From Actinomycetota bacterium (GTDB lineage: Bacteria; Actinomycetota; Thermoleophilia; BMS3ABIN01), in the NCBI GenBank assembly GCA_023489275.1, contig JAMDDD010000008.1, positions 1 through 64,000 of the forward strand: a stretch of 64,000 nt of DNA, written 5' to 3'. This document shows positions 15,078 through 24,058 of the stretch, piece by piece. The position numbers and the translations under genes were made by a program. The notes beneath the pieces were generated by a model. That model made no database searches. It was not told the DNA's origin and worked only from the letters and a program-made list of their open reading frames with translations. Each line of letters begins with the position of its first letter. The first letter of the stretch is position 1.

Positions 15078-15983
15078 TTGGGCGAAATTAAAACATGCAA
15101 AGATTGTAATAGCTCCTTTGAGTTCATCGATGGCGAGCGTGAATACTTTGCGAAGCAGGGGCTCGTTGATCCAAAGAGATGCCCATCTTGTAGAGCAGCT
15201 CGCAAAGATATCGAAGACCAACAATTAAAATGTCAACGATGCGGTCAACTATTTGTTTATCCTAAAGAACTCCAGCTTTATGCCAGAAGCTATAAATGGG
15301 ACCCTCCGACTACCTGCCTGGGAGGATGTGGGGAAGATAAATTTCAAGAGGGCTATGAACTTTCTCAATTTGAGAACAAAGCATCAAGAATCCTCGGTCG
15401 ATTCTCAAAATATTTTTCTAAACAAACAGATACAAAATCTTCACGCACAGCTGACTCAAAGAGCCCACCATTAAGACCGCGTCTGGCGGGGACTAGCCAG
15501 AACCCCGTTATATCAAATCAAGATGTCGAAGAATTCTTGGAAAACAAGATTCCAAACGAGCATCTGCGTAATGTCCGCAAAATACAATTCTCTAATGAAA
15601 CGAAAATGACGCCGGATGGTCCTTCTCGTGGCTTCTATTACGAAGAAATACAGCTGATTGTAGTTAACAACCTTCTTTTAGAGGATGACACAATCGACGA
15701 GTACAAAAACACCCTTACACATGAAATTGGCCACGCCGCGCTCTCCAATTTGAGCGAGGCGGAGCAAGATGACTGGACCCATCAATCGATGCTTGCCGGT
15801 CCCGTTACTGATAGAATGAAAGATTTGTGGTATAATGAACTAAACCGACATCCAGAAAATTTTGCTGAAGCGTATCGCCTTTATGTTATGGATCCAAATG
15901 AATTTTTGCAACAAAGCATCGAATGCTATGAAGCATACCAATTTTTATTGGATAAAGTGTTTAAAGGTAAAGAATATCTATGA
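15078..15983 (+). CDS. Zinc-ribbon protein with C-terminal HExxH metalloprotease-like domain
   Basis: A 301-residue two-part protein. Residues 1-80 hold CxxC pairs (CKDCNSSFEF, RCPSCRAAR, CQRCGQ, and a CLGGC) like the short zinc-ribbon family with the pattern C-x-x-C ... Y-F-A-K-x-G. Residues 150-301 contain LTHEIGHAA, a classic zinc metallopeptidase motif, with an ENFAEAYRLY segment 60 or so residues later that could supply the third ligand. The TTG at 15078 follows GGGGT. The combination is one I do not recognise. It may process an envelope or transfer component. Confidence 0.65.
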   Translation: MGEIKTCKDCNSSFEFIDGEREYFAKQGLVDPKRCPSCRAARKDIEDQQLKCQRCGQLFVYPKELQLYARSYKWDPPTTCLGGCGEDKFQEGYELSQFENKASRILGRFSKYFSKQTDTKSSRTADSKSPPLRPRLAGTSQNPVISNQDVEEFLENKIPNEHLRNVRKIQFSNETKMTPDGPSRGFYYEEIQLIVVNNLLLEDDTIDEYKNTLTHEIGHAALSNLSEAEQDDWTHQSMLAGPVTDRMKDLWYNELNRHPENFAEAYRLYVMDPNEFLQQSIECYEAYQFLLDKVFKGKEYL

Positions 15984-16387
15984 TAACTATCATCGTTGAA
16001 AAATTTAAAGTTTTTAAATACGGCAAAGAATATCATTGCGAGAGCGTTGTGGTTGGTCATATTAATTGGCATAGAGACGGAACATATGAAGTATTTTCAG
16101 ACTCCGCTGATATTAAAAAATTCATTGAAGAAGCTGTCAGTTACAAAATTGCAAAAGGCGTCCCAAATTTTTCAAGCCAGGTGAGAGGACCTAGAATTAT
16201 TGAATACATGAACATATTAAAACCAACAGATCCGCGATTTCCTTCGTGTCTGGCAGGGCGACTTTCTGAATCACATATCAAGATGGGCGATTACCAGATG
16301 ATGGCTATGTTGGAAGAAAAGTTCTACAAACACAGGAAGTCTTGGACAAAAGTAAATGAAAATACTTATAGGATTTGTTACAAATAA
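15980..16387 (+). CDS. Unknown protein coupled to the metalloprotease-like gene
   Basis: A 135-residue soluble protein with no signal peptide or recognised motif. Its start overlaps the upstream stop by four bases, so it is translationally coupled to the zinc-ribbon/HExxH gene and could be its partner or inhibitor. It has unusual repeated aromatic and basic residues (HINWHRDG, KHRKSW). It converges with the coupling ATPase gene. Confidence 0.6.
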   Translation: MITIIVEKFKVFKYGKEYHCESVVVGHINWHRDGTYEVFSDSADIKKFIEEAVSYKIAKGVPNFSSQVRGPRIIEYMNILKPTDPRFPSCLAGRLSESHIKMGDYQMMAMLEEKFYKHRKSWTKVNENTYRICYK

Positions 16388-16430
16388 TAAAAAGATATTT
16401 TAACAGCAATTTTTTTAGTAGCTGCCTTTG

Positions 16431-17813
16431 TTAGTCAACATATTTATAAGGTTCCTCTGGCTCTTCGATGGCAATTGAAGACGAGAATGTTACATCTTCA
16501 TCAAGTGTTGCCAAGCTGAGTGTTTTGCCTGAATCCTTATTTCGTAGTCGAAGGGTCGCTAGATTTTCTACGAGGTGGGAGCTTTCATCCAGGTCGAAAG
16601 TTCGAAACATCATCGAGTTTTTCCCTTTTGTTTTTAGGATGGCAACCTGGGTGTCTAAGTCCATCAGTTCACTGATCCCTTGTTCTCTCTGCTCGTCTTT
16701 TGTGAAATAGGTATTTGATAAGTCAATCCTGTCCTTCACATCCCACGGATCGTATTCCCTCATGTATTTGATGATCAGCTCCGCGTCCTGCCTGTCGCAC
16801 CTGTAAATGACGAAATTCTTGGCGTTGCCGAGGATGATGTCCCGTAATTGCTGGTCGAGCTGAACGAGGCTCTGATGAGCCAGGATGAGCGACAACCCAT
16901 ATTTCCTGGCCTCGCTCATGATCTCGGCAAAGCTCAGTGTGGCGTAGTTTTGAAACTCGTCAACGTAAAGGTAAAACGGCTTTCTCTCTGATGGTGGCAG
17001 GTCAACCCTCGACATTGCTGCCATTTGAATCTTGGCGACGAATAAAGCTCCTAGCAGGAAGCTGTTGGTTCTCAGTACTCCTTTTGCGAGGTTAATGAGG
17101 ACAGTTTGTTCTTTGTCCATGATCTGCCTGAAATCAATGGTTGATTTTTTGGCAGATAGCATTAGGCGTATTCTAGGGTCGCTGGTAAATGAAGAAACTT
17201 TGTTGAGAGTAGATTCGACGTTAGAGATTCTGTCTGCTTCAGACCATCTCTCAAATCTGTCATGCCAGAATATATCTACTCCCTCATAAGAGACATACTT
17301 CATTTTCTCTTTGCGGAACTTCTCGTTTGTGAGAAGCGGTTCAATGTCTAACATTGTTCCCCCCGCTTCGATGAGGGTCAAAACTGAATTCCGCAAAATT
17401 TCTATCAGCCGAGGCGTCTTGTCTTCCGAGAGATTCCAAATCTTCCGAAACACTTCAACAAGTTCAAGCATTTGGGTGTAAGGATCAATCCCTGGCTGAA
17501 CTTCCAGTGGATTAAATCCGATGATGTTGGCCGGATCGGTCATCTCGACTAGGGTGACATTCCGAAAATCGTCAAGATTTCCAATAATGTCGTTGATAAG
17601 GTCGCCGTGGGGATCAATAACGCCGCATCCATTACCGTTCATAATGTCACCCAGAATCCAGGTGGCAAGCCCTTTAGATTTGCCAACACCTGAGCTACCC
17701 AGCACATAGATGTGAGTTGATCTGTCCTCCTCGGGCAAATAAAAACCGACGATCTCGTCGGCGTCGTTATATGTTATGCCGAGTTTTAAATTCATAAATT
17801 GAATGATAGACAC
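16431..17813 (-). CDS. VirD4/TraG-like coupling ATPase (HerA/FtsK superfamily)
   Basis: A 460-residue ATPase. The Walker A motif GSSGVGKSKG lies near residue 40, followed by GVIDPHGDL. The Walker B motif YLYVDEFQNY lies near residue 285, followed by EARKYGLSLILAHQS, typical of type IV coupling proteins. Such proteins feed relaxase-bound DNA to a transfer channel. It lacks N-terminal transmembrane helices, so it may dock on another membrane protein. It could serve mobilisation with a helper machine, since no VirB4-type ATPase is visible. Confidence 0.82.
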   Translation of the reverse strand: MSIIQFMNLKLGITYNDADEIVGFYLPEEDRSTHIYVLGSSGVGKSKGLATWILGDIMNGNGCGVIDPHGDLINDIIGNLDDFRNVTLVEMTDPANIIGFNPLEVQPGIDPYTQMLELVEVFRKIWNLSEDKTPRLIEILRNSVLTLIEAGGTMLDIEPLLTNEKFRKEKMKYVSYEGVDIFWHDRFERWSEADRISNVESTLNKVSSFTSDPRIRLMLSAKKSTIDFRQIMDKEQTVLINLAKGVLRTNSFLLGALFVAKIQMAAMSRVDLPPSERKPFYLYVDEFQNYATLSFAEIMSEARKYGLSLILAHQSLVQLDQQLRDIILGNAKNFVIYRCDRQDAELIIKYMREYDPWDVKDRIDLSNTYFTKDEQREQGISELMDLDTQVAILKTKGKNSMMFRTFDLDESSHLVENLATLRLRNKDSGKTLSLATLDEDVTFSSSIAIEEPEEPYKYVD

Positions 17814-17884
17814 AAAGTTATTGACATCATTATAGTTGTCATGTTCAATGATTTATAGCATTACCATTAAATTAGAGGATTTCC

Positions 17885-18310
17885 ATGGATACTAAAATTG
17901 AGCCCAAGAACCGTAACAAGGTTCCAGAGAAATTAACAAAATCTTTCAAGAATGCTGGGAATAGTACGTTCGCAATTGGCATTTTTATGTTAGTCGCATT
18001 ACCAGCAGAAGCATTTTTTCTTCACTTTCTTGGTGGCGCTCTTAATCTATCTTCTTTCCTTGTTATTTACCTCCTAATGGCCATATTCATGGCTTATTTC
18101 ATTTTCGCCGGTTGGGGAATGAAAAAAGATACTTTCACGAATGCAAAAAAATCTTATACTCGCGCTTTGTTGCTCATGATTATAAGTCTGGTCTCAGTTA
18201 TTGTATTTGCTCCTGGTGGCATCCTGCTGATTTTTTACATCTTATTGATAATCAACAATATCATCGCCTTTAGCCAAATCAGCAAATACAAAAAGATAAT
18301 GGGTAGTTAG
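17885..18310 (+). CDS. Four-helix integral membrane protein, unknown
   Basis: A 141-residue protein with four predicted transmembrane helices (about residues 28-50, 55-77, 90-112 and 113-133) and a basic cytoplasmic N-terminus. GAGG precedes the ATG. It is transcribed divergently from the coupling ATPase and overlaps the end of the opposing lipoprotein gene by four bases. No family is recognised. It could be the membrane partner of the coupling protein. Confidence 0.6.
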   Translation: MDTKIEPKNRNKVPEKLTKSFKNAGNSTFAIGIFMLVALPAEAFFLHFLGGALNLSSFLVIYLLMAIFMAYFIFAGWGMKKDTFTNAKKSYTRALLLMIISLVSVIVFAPGGILLIFYILLIINNIIAFSQISKYKKIMGS

Positions 18311-20682
18311 TCTGGCATAGATACTGCGTAGAAATAATTGTCATCATCACCAAAGTAGGCCGTATTATTTTCAATATAAGGCGTTGATTCAATTTCTTTG
18401 TTCATTCCAAATCGCCACATTTCCTTTCCGTTTGTGCTATCAATGGCGACCAGATAATAAGCAGTTTTGAAAACATCATTTGTTGTTACACCCATATAAA
18501 TATCATTATTACTAAATGCCGGCACTGAAGTGGCATTTATTCTTATTTCCCAGTTTTCTTGTCCACTGGTCGCGTCCACGGAATGGAGTACCCCATCATC
18601 ACTATTAAAAATAATCTTTCCGTTCCCGAGGACCGGATCTTTCACACTCCCGTTACATTTGTAAACCCACATTTTTTTACCAGAAGCAGCATCCAGAGCA
18701 AATAAATTATCACCTCCGCCAAATATGATCATATTATTGACAAAAATCATGGGTGTACGAATTGGGTTTGTAAGAAAATCACTGTCTGTTTTAAATATCC
18801 AAGTTTCTTTCCCTTGTCCTTCGTAACAAGTGTTTGAACAAGCTGCATTAGATGGAACTGCTATTATCCGGTTATTTCCTTCAACAAAGACTAGGCCATT
18901 ATTTATAACTGGCGATGATACGCCAAAATTACCAGTATTATATTGCCACAGCTTCTGTCCCGTATCTTCAGCGAGCGCAGTGTCTACGAGCATTTCTCCA
19001 AAAAAGACTTTTCCATCTACGATGGAAGCATCCGAGAATGCATTAAAAGGGACGTCTGTATATCGCCACTTCTCCTTCCCAGTGGCGGCGTCAACTGCGT
19101 AGAAATTTGGTTGGCTTCCAAAGAAAATGATGTTGTTATCAAGGGTTGGCTTTATGGAGATTGAATTTTCAGTTTTAAAGCTCCAAATCTTATTACCAGA
19201 ACTTGCTTCTAATGCATATAAATTCTTGTCATCTGAACCAAAGTATACGGTCCCATTTGAGAAAGCAGGTGATGATTTTACTGTTCCCCCTGTTTCAAAT
19301 TTCCATTTTATTTTAGGGCCACCTGATTGGCCTGCCCCCTCGCTCCCTGGAGTGTTTTTTAATAGATATTTAATGTAACCTTCTGTGCCATCAGCTATTG
19401 CCCATAAGTTAGAAGATTGTTCGCCTAGCTTAAGTGTCATAGCCAATTCATTTTCCGACATAGCTGAAATTGGCCGAACTTGATGTTCGGGAATAACAGT
19501 TTGTCCCTGATCGCCAAGTCCTCCGACTGCGTTGGCCAAACTAACACCATCAACCACAGTTGCAATATCACCGCTGCCAGCCCCAAAATCGTAAGAGGAT
19601 ACAGCATTCAGTTCAAGACCTTTGGCATCGCTTATGACTTGGTTTTGTCTGATTTCAAGATTTTTGCTTACTGCATCTGTCAATTTATCTTCAATTGCGT
19701 TATATTCTGAAATTACTCCTAATGAGACTTTTCTGGGCTCAACTTTTTGCCCATCTGGAAAAGCTACTGCTTGAAACCTGATAATATGTTCACCGGTATT
19801 TTCACCACCATTATTCTTTTCGAGGTCTTGCGTCAAACTCGTTAAATCACCAAGAGTTTGTTGTAGCGGGAAACCCTCAGGTAGCGTCTCTGGTATGTCC
19901 CCAATGAGCGTGTCAAATCCATCTTCGATCTTTGTTCTTGCATCATTAAGATTGGGCGACCATTCTATGATGGATGGTCTTTGGCCGTCCATCTTACCGC
20001 TTCGTCTGGCCACTTGGATTTCACTGCTGCTTTCAATTATCGGCCGCATGTCGTTAGCGATAGTATTGACATTACCTTTATCGGGACCATAGAGTTCGTC
20101 CGCTTTTTTGCTTAGATTGGAATAACCTTGCGGGAAGAGATCATACGATCCTAAATTTTGAAAATCGCCAAATAAACCTGCTAAAAAAATGTCACCCTGG
20201 AAAGACTTAGTTTGATCATCAACGGCACTCATGCCTTTTCCAAAATGATCAGCTACACTCGAAAGTTCGCCGTTTTCATTTGTTATACTGCTGCCCGAAA
20301 AAAATTCATCTTTATTTAAATTGCTAAAGTTCAGACTTGTGCTGACGAGATCTACGGACATCCTCAAAGAATCGAACACCATGCTGCTCCACTCACTGAT
20401 TGTGAAGGCTGGATTGTTTCTATAGACTGAGCCATTTCCATAAGCTTTTGTAGTATCAACAATATTGTAATCGTAAGCAACTAGAACCTGATCTCTTAAA
20501 TCGCAAAGTTCTTTTCGGAGTTGTTGGCCACCAGATTGTGGATTTTCAATTTCACAATTCTGTTCGGGAGTATGAGGATTCCCTACAGCGGCACTATCAG
20601 ACGATGAGGAGCAACCAAAATAAAAAAGACTCAAAAAAGCAATGGCAATTAGAGCTAAATATTTAAGGTAATGAGACGACAA
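18307..20682 (-). CDS. Large lipoprotein with PQQ-like beta-propeller
   Basis: A 791-residue lipoprotein. The signal segment ends in a lipobox (FYFGC, about residues 20-24) followed by a Ser-rich linker. Residues 30-440 are unrecognised. Residues 455-790 form PQQ/PilQ-type propeller repeats with recurrent GTVYFGSDD, GKVFFGE and SGKKMWVYK units, as in BamB-like or outer-surface propellers. The TTG start lacks a strong ribosome site. It is the last gene of the envelope operon beginning at 23792. It probably works as a surface or periplasm-like scaffold. No enzyme residues are evident. Confidence 0.72.
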   Translation of the reverse strand: MSSHYLKYLALIAIAFLSLFYFGCSSSSDSAAVGNPHTPEQNCEIENPQSGGQQLRKELCDLRDQVLVAYDYNIVDTTKAYGNGSVYRNNPAFTISEWSSMVFDSLRMSVDLVSTSLNFSNLNKDEFFSGSSITNENGELSSVADHFGKGMSAVDDQTKSFQGDIFLAGLFGDFQNLGSYDLFPQGYSNLSKKADELYGPDKGNVNTIANDMRPIIESSSEIQVARRSGKMDGQRPSIIEWSPNLNDARTKIEDGFDTLIGDIPETLPEGFPLQQTLGDLTSLTQDLEKNNGGENTGEHIIRFQAVAFPDGQKVEPRKVSLGVISEYNAIEDKLTDAVSKNLEIRQNQVISDAKGLELNAVSSYDFGAGSGDIATVVDGVSLANAVGGLGDQGQTVIPEHQVRPISAMSENELAMTLKLGEQSSNLWAIADGTEGYIKYLLKNTPGSEGAGQSGGPKIKWKFETGGTVKSSPAFSNGTVYFGSDDKNLYALEASSGNKIWSFKTENSISIKPTLDNNIIFFGSQPNFYAVDAATGKEKWRYTDVPFNAFSDASIVDGKVFFGEMLVDTALAEDTGQKLWQYNTGNFGVSSPVINNGLVFVEGNNRIIAVPSNAACSNTCYEGQGKETWIFKTDSDFLTNPIRTPMIFVNNMIIFGGGDNLFALDAASGKKMWVYKCNGSVKDPVLGNGKIIFNSDDGVLHSVDATSGQENWEIRINATSVPAFSNNDIYMGVTTNDVFKTAYYLVAIDSTNGKEMWRFGMNKEIESTPYIENNTAYFGDDDNYFYAVSMPD

Positions 20683-20764
20683 AATTTCGAAATCCGATTC
20701 TTAAACTGTGATTCAATTTCTTTATTCTATTTTCAACCGCTCGGACTGTGTCCCCGTGAATTGT

Positions 20765-21640
20765 TTACGGCATTTCTTGTTCAACGGTTCTGGAAAAATT
20801 ACCCGTCATCGCACTTCTTGCGCTATCGACTCGTGATGTATCAGTTTTCACCTTGGACAAGATAGCCTCTGCATCCGCGGCTCCCGTTTCTTGATTTCTC
20901 TTCGCCTCCTCAAGCTCTGTGGTGGCTTTGGAAATAGCTTGTCTTTTATCCTCTTTGATCTTGGGCCAATCCGACAGGGCAGTTTGTAGCTTTGAGGAAA
21001 ATTCCCTGGCTTTTTCGAACTGCTCGGGCTTGCCTTCAATCAAGCTTTGAAAATCTTCTGTCTTTATATTCAAGTTGCCGTTAGGACTTGCCTCGGTTTG
21101 AATAGCACCGGCATCAAATGAGGCCGTTCCCTGGGGCGTTTCAATTCGGTCTTCATACAAAGCGGCTGCATGAAACTTTGCCAGTTTCCGCTGCCCCATT
21201 TGATTAGCAGCGCTGACGGCCTTTTCCGCTTGCTTAACTTCTTTCTCAAGGCCCTTGATCGTTGCTTTGTATGTTTTTTCCGCCTCTTTTACCGCTCTGG
21301 TATATTCTTTCTCGGCCACACGCAGTTCAATCTGTTCTGGTGTCATCGCAACTCTATCCTGTTTCGCCCTATCCAATAGAAAAACGACCAACCAAATGGC
21401 AAGCAGGGCTACTCCTATCAGCGCGATAATTATTGAAATCATGAAACCAAGATCTACGTATTTTCCGTAGGAGGTCATTTGCTCGTACATGGCTGAACAA
21501 GCATCACCATATGGACAACCAGAAAGATCGCTGTAAAGCTTATATCCGAACCCAATACTTCCTAGTGTACCGAGACCCACGATGATCAGTGCGATATTTC
21601 GGAATTTCTTCAGTGTTGGCGAATTCACTAATCCTCCCAC
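20765..21640 (-). CDS. Membrane protein with coiled coil, unknown
   Basis: A 291-residue protein. Two transmembrane segments (about residues 14-34 and 66-90) flank a short extracytoplasmic loop with two Cys. A long coiled coil follows (about residues 100-155), and a second helical stretch (residues 190-270). It could be a scaffold linking the membrane to other operon products. It lies 72 bases after the upstream lipoprotein gene on the same strand. No family is recognised. Confidence 0.6.
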   Translation of the reverse strand: MGGLVNSPTLKKFRNIALIIVGLGTLGSIGFGYKLYSDLSGCPYGDACSAMYEQMTSYGKYVDLGFMISIIIALIGVALLAIWLVVFLLDRAKQDRVAMTPEQIELRVAEKEYTRAVKEAEKTYKATIKGLEKEVKQAEKAVSAANQMGQRKLAKFHAAALYEDRIETPQGTASFDAGAIQTEASPNGNLNIKTEDFQSLIEGKPEQFEKAREFSSKLQTALSDWPKIKEDKRQAISKATTELEEAKRNQETGAADAEAILSKVKTDTSRVDSARSAMTGNFSRTVEQEMP

Positions 21641-21713
21641 AAATATTCTAATCTTATAAAACCATTACCCTCATAAACATGACGGCATACCTCTCCTGAA
21701 AAAAAGCATTTCT

Positions 21714-22553
21714 TTAACTCTTATCAAATCGAATATCACCGCCCTCCTTAATAAAATTGCCATACCATTCGCACTCATCAGCGTAGTTGCCTTTTTTTGT
21801 GGAATTCATTGTAATCGAAACAATTCCAGTATTTTGTAAAACCTCAATTTCGTATGTGCCGGTATCAACTATATTAGTCACTTGTGCCTCGCTTGAATCT
21901 GCTTGCATCGTATAATCATGCTCATAACCACCGTCAGCTTTGAGAATAATAAAGTCGTCCGATTGAGATTGATTCGTATACTTTCCCGCCACTTCGCTAT
22001 TGGTTGGAGTTTGGCGATGCCTTTTCCCGGTTGTTGTCGTGGCCGTCTTTCCACCTTCAATGTCATCAATTTTCCAAGTGTCATTTTCTTTTATCAGGGT
22101 GTATATGGAGAATCCACCAGAAATCTGTTGTCCATCGGTATCAATCGTTGCAGTAGCTTTGACGCCTGCCTTATCATCAGAGATATTCGTGATCGAAGTA
22201 TTTAATTCTTTTACTTCCATTTTTCCAATGTCACCGACTTCTTCTTCACATTCCTGTATCTCCCGCTCTTTTGAGTTATACATATAATTACTAAATCTTA
22301 ATGTCTCTAGAGCGGCTACCTGTTTACAATCTTTGTTTGCATAAGCCATTATTGAAGCTTTAACGACAGCGGCGGGGTCATCCCCATTTACTGCAGTACT
22401 TGAAGAAGCGGATTGAAATGATGCTTGGTTATGTAACTGAGGAGAATTTGCTGATGAAACATCATTCCCACAACCTGAGACAATAAAAGTCAAGAAAACG
22501 ATTGCCAGCGACAATAACAAGATAAATAATTGCTTTTGTTTATAAAATCTCAT
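21714..22553 (-). CDS. Lipoprotein with NTF2-like (DUF4878-like) domain
   Basis: A 279-residue lipoprotein. The signal ends in a VSGC lipobox near residue 28. Residues 55-160 resemble an NTF2-like DUF4878-type fold (DPAAVVKASIMAYANKDC and the ending TWKIDDIEGG). Residues 190-279 form a beta-rich domain with KYTNQSQSDDFIILKADGGY, similar in style to the protein at 23176-23493. The start overlaps the upstream gene by four bases. It is probably displayed on the cell surface. Confidence 0.68.
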   Translation of the reverse strand: MRFYKQKQLFILLLSLAIVFLTFIVSGCGNDVSSANSPQLHNQASFQSASSSTAVNGDDPAAVVKASIMAYANKDCKQVAALETLRFSNYMYNSKEREIQECEEEVGDIGKMEVKELNTSITNISDDKAGVKATATIDTDGQQISGGFSIYTLIKENDTWKIDDIEGGKTATTTTGKRHRQTPTNSEVAGKYTNQSQSDDFIILKADGGYEHDYTMQADSSEAQVTNIVDTGTYEIEVLQNTGIVSITMNSTKKGNYADECEWYGNFIKEGGDIRFDKS

Positions 22554-23191
22554 AATCTATCAACCACTTTTTTCGCAAAATTTAATACCTTCTGTTTAAG
22601 ATCTGGATCACCTGTACTACCAGAATGGGGAGATGCAGAAATAATCGTATCATTATTTTGGATACTCAAATTAATGGCGATTTCTCTTGATCCTTTGCGA
22701 ATGTCTAAACCCTCTTCGGACCAAAAAGCATCATCGCCGAGATCAGATACAGTTTGAGCATCCGCCCGGTCAGGATAAAACCGTGGATAATCCCAAGAAG
22801 TGATAAATATTACGTAACGTGGCTGCATACCCTCATTGTTTACATCAATCTGCTCAACTGAATCAATCTCACAACTTTTTGATTTGGGTGGCACGGATTC
22901 TACATAGAAAGATCCGAGATATCTTGGAGTATTCACGGATCCTATTTCAGCTTCAGCTTCATCTTTTGTAATCACGGAGCACGGATCAACTGGCTCGGAA
23001 TCTTGCTTTGTAGCGGAGGAGACTTGATCTGAATTATTGGTAACCTGCAGTTGCTCACTTAATTTACCATTGCTAGTAGTTTGTGAAATGCCAACTGATG
23101 AAGCATTCCCGCCACAACCGGAAACAGCAATGATTCCGAATAAGCACGCGCTGAGTAAAAAGAGAGTCAACTTTTTCAATCTTTCACCCAC
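22550..23191 (-). CDS. Lipoprotein, unknown
   Basis: A 213-residue lipoprotein with a lipobox (VSGC near residue 26) and a Ser/Thr/Gln-rich linker. A C-terminal domain of about 140 residues has DPCSVITKDEAEAEIG, a start common to small actinobacterial lipoproteins of the DUF3558-like type. That resemblance is loose. Two Cys could form a disulfide. It overlaps its neighbours on both sides, supporting one transcript. Confidence 0.62.
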   Translation of the reverse strand: MGERLKKLTLFLLSACLFGIIAVSGCGGNASSVGISQTTSNGKLSEQLQVTNNSDQVSSATKQDSEPVDPCSVITKDEAEAEIGSVNTPRYLGSFYVESVPPKSKSCEIDSVEQIDVNNEGMQPRYVIFITSWDYPRFYPDRADAQTVSDLGDDAFWSEEGLDIRKGSREIAINLSIQNNDTIISASPHSGSTGDPDLKQKVLNFAKKVVDRL

Positions 23192-23493
23192 TTCATGCCA
23201 TCATTATCTGTAATTGTGTTTCCGCTGATTGTGTCCTTCTCGACATGTTTGGTAGTTAGTCCAGGATAGTGATAACGAATGGTTAATGAGTTCCCTGATA
23301 TTTCATAAGTTCCAGTCACATCCATATTGTTAGCGTGACCATAAAATGTGCCACCATCGTCGAGCACTATATACTCTTCGTGATTATAGGCGTTGTAATA
23401 TTTATTTCCGCTGGCATGGTTGGAAAGAAAATAATATCCGCCACCTCCACCGGCAAGAATGACAACAATAATAATGATGGCTTTAAGTTTCAT
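23176..23493 (-). CDS. Small membrane-anchored beta-domain protein
   Basis: A 105-residue protein with an N-terminal membrane anchor (about residues 4-22) followed by a beta-rich domain with EYIVLDDGGTFYGHANNMDVTGTYEISGN. This resembles small domains that follow the pattern 'state a field, then a threshold', as in the C-terminal half of the protein at 21714-22553. I chose the ATG at 23493, which gives a normal anchor. It overlaps the downstream gene. Function unknown. Confidence 0.58.
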   Translation of the reverse strand: MKLKAIIIIVVILAGGGGGYYFLSNHASGNKYYNAYNHEEYIVLDDGGTFYGHANNMDVTGTYEISGNSLTIRYHYPGLTTKHVEKDTISGNTITDNDGMKWVKD

Positions 23494-23510
23494 AAGAGCA
23501 GTCTGTCCGT

Positions 23511-23792
23511 TTAATAAATAAAGGTCCACATATTGCGTGCACCGCACATAGGACAAATCTTTGCCCTTCCGTCACCTCTCCTTATAAGCCAGATAAAAGC
23601 CAAATAAAAAATACCTGCGCCACCAGCAAATAAAGAAATAACGCCAACAATCCAATGGCGGGGCAGAAATATCGGCTCAACTTTCCATGGAACTGCAGCT
23701 CCGCATGATTGACACTTAGGGACCGGGTGCTGTACTGGTGTGGCTGCAACCGGTTGTTGCGGTAATAGATGTGTTTCAGTAGCACCTTCCAT
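23511..23792 (-). CDS. Zinc-ribbon membrane protein, first gene of the envelope operon
   Basis: A 93-residue protein. It has an N-terminal Cys pair (CQSCGA near residue 27), one or two hydrophobic segments (about residues 45-70) and a second Cys pair (CPMCGA near residue 81). The ATG at 23792 has the strong site AGGAGGT four bases upstream. The longer ORF to 23918 would translate the poly-G promoter and is rejected. It is the first gene after the poly-G promoter and heads a minus-strand run of six envelope genes. Confidence 0.68.
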   Translation of the reverse strand: MEGATETHLLPQQPVAATPVQHPVPKCQSCGAAVPWKVEPIFLPRHWIVGVISLFAGGAGIFYLAFIWLIRRGDGRAKICPMCGARNMWTFIY

Positions 23793-23881
23793 TTTACCTC
23801 CTGAATTTTCAGTCAGCCCCAAATGGACTAATTTGTGCAGTTCTGCAACCCATTTATCTTCCGGACAAAAAATTTTAGCTA

Positions 23882-23918
23882 ATGGTACCCCCCCCCCCCC
23901 CCCCGAGACTTTTGTCAA
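23882..23918 (-). promoter_or_regulatory. Candidate phase-variable promoter with poly-G spacer (copy 2)
   Basis: On the minus strand TTGACA (23913-23918), 8 bases, 17 G (23888-23904) and TACCAT (23882-23887). The spacer is 25 bases. The flanks TAGCTAATGGTA and TTTTGTCAAT match copy 1. It directs transcription of the operon 23792-18307. At this length a standard promoter should be off. Confidence 0.6.
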
Positions 23919-24058
23919 TAATCTGAGTCGTGCTAGATTTCATCACGTCTCAAATTGCGCAGCCCAAGGCAAGATCGTTAAATAAGTCTAATTTGCATGC
24001 AAAGCTTGAGTAAGAGGAGATTAGGCCAAGGGTTTGACCTAATTAGGACGGGGGTTTC

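Noticed and set aside
23793-23918. N-terminal extension of the zinc-ribbon gene through the poly-G tract
   Set aside because: It would encode a Gly run through the promoter. A strong ribosome site precedes the internal ATG at 23792.
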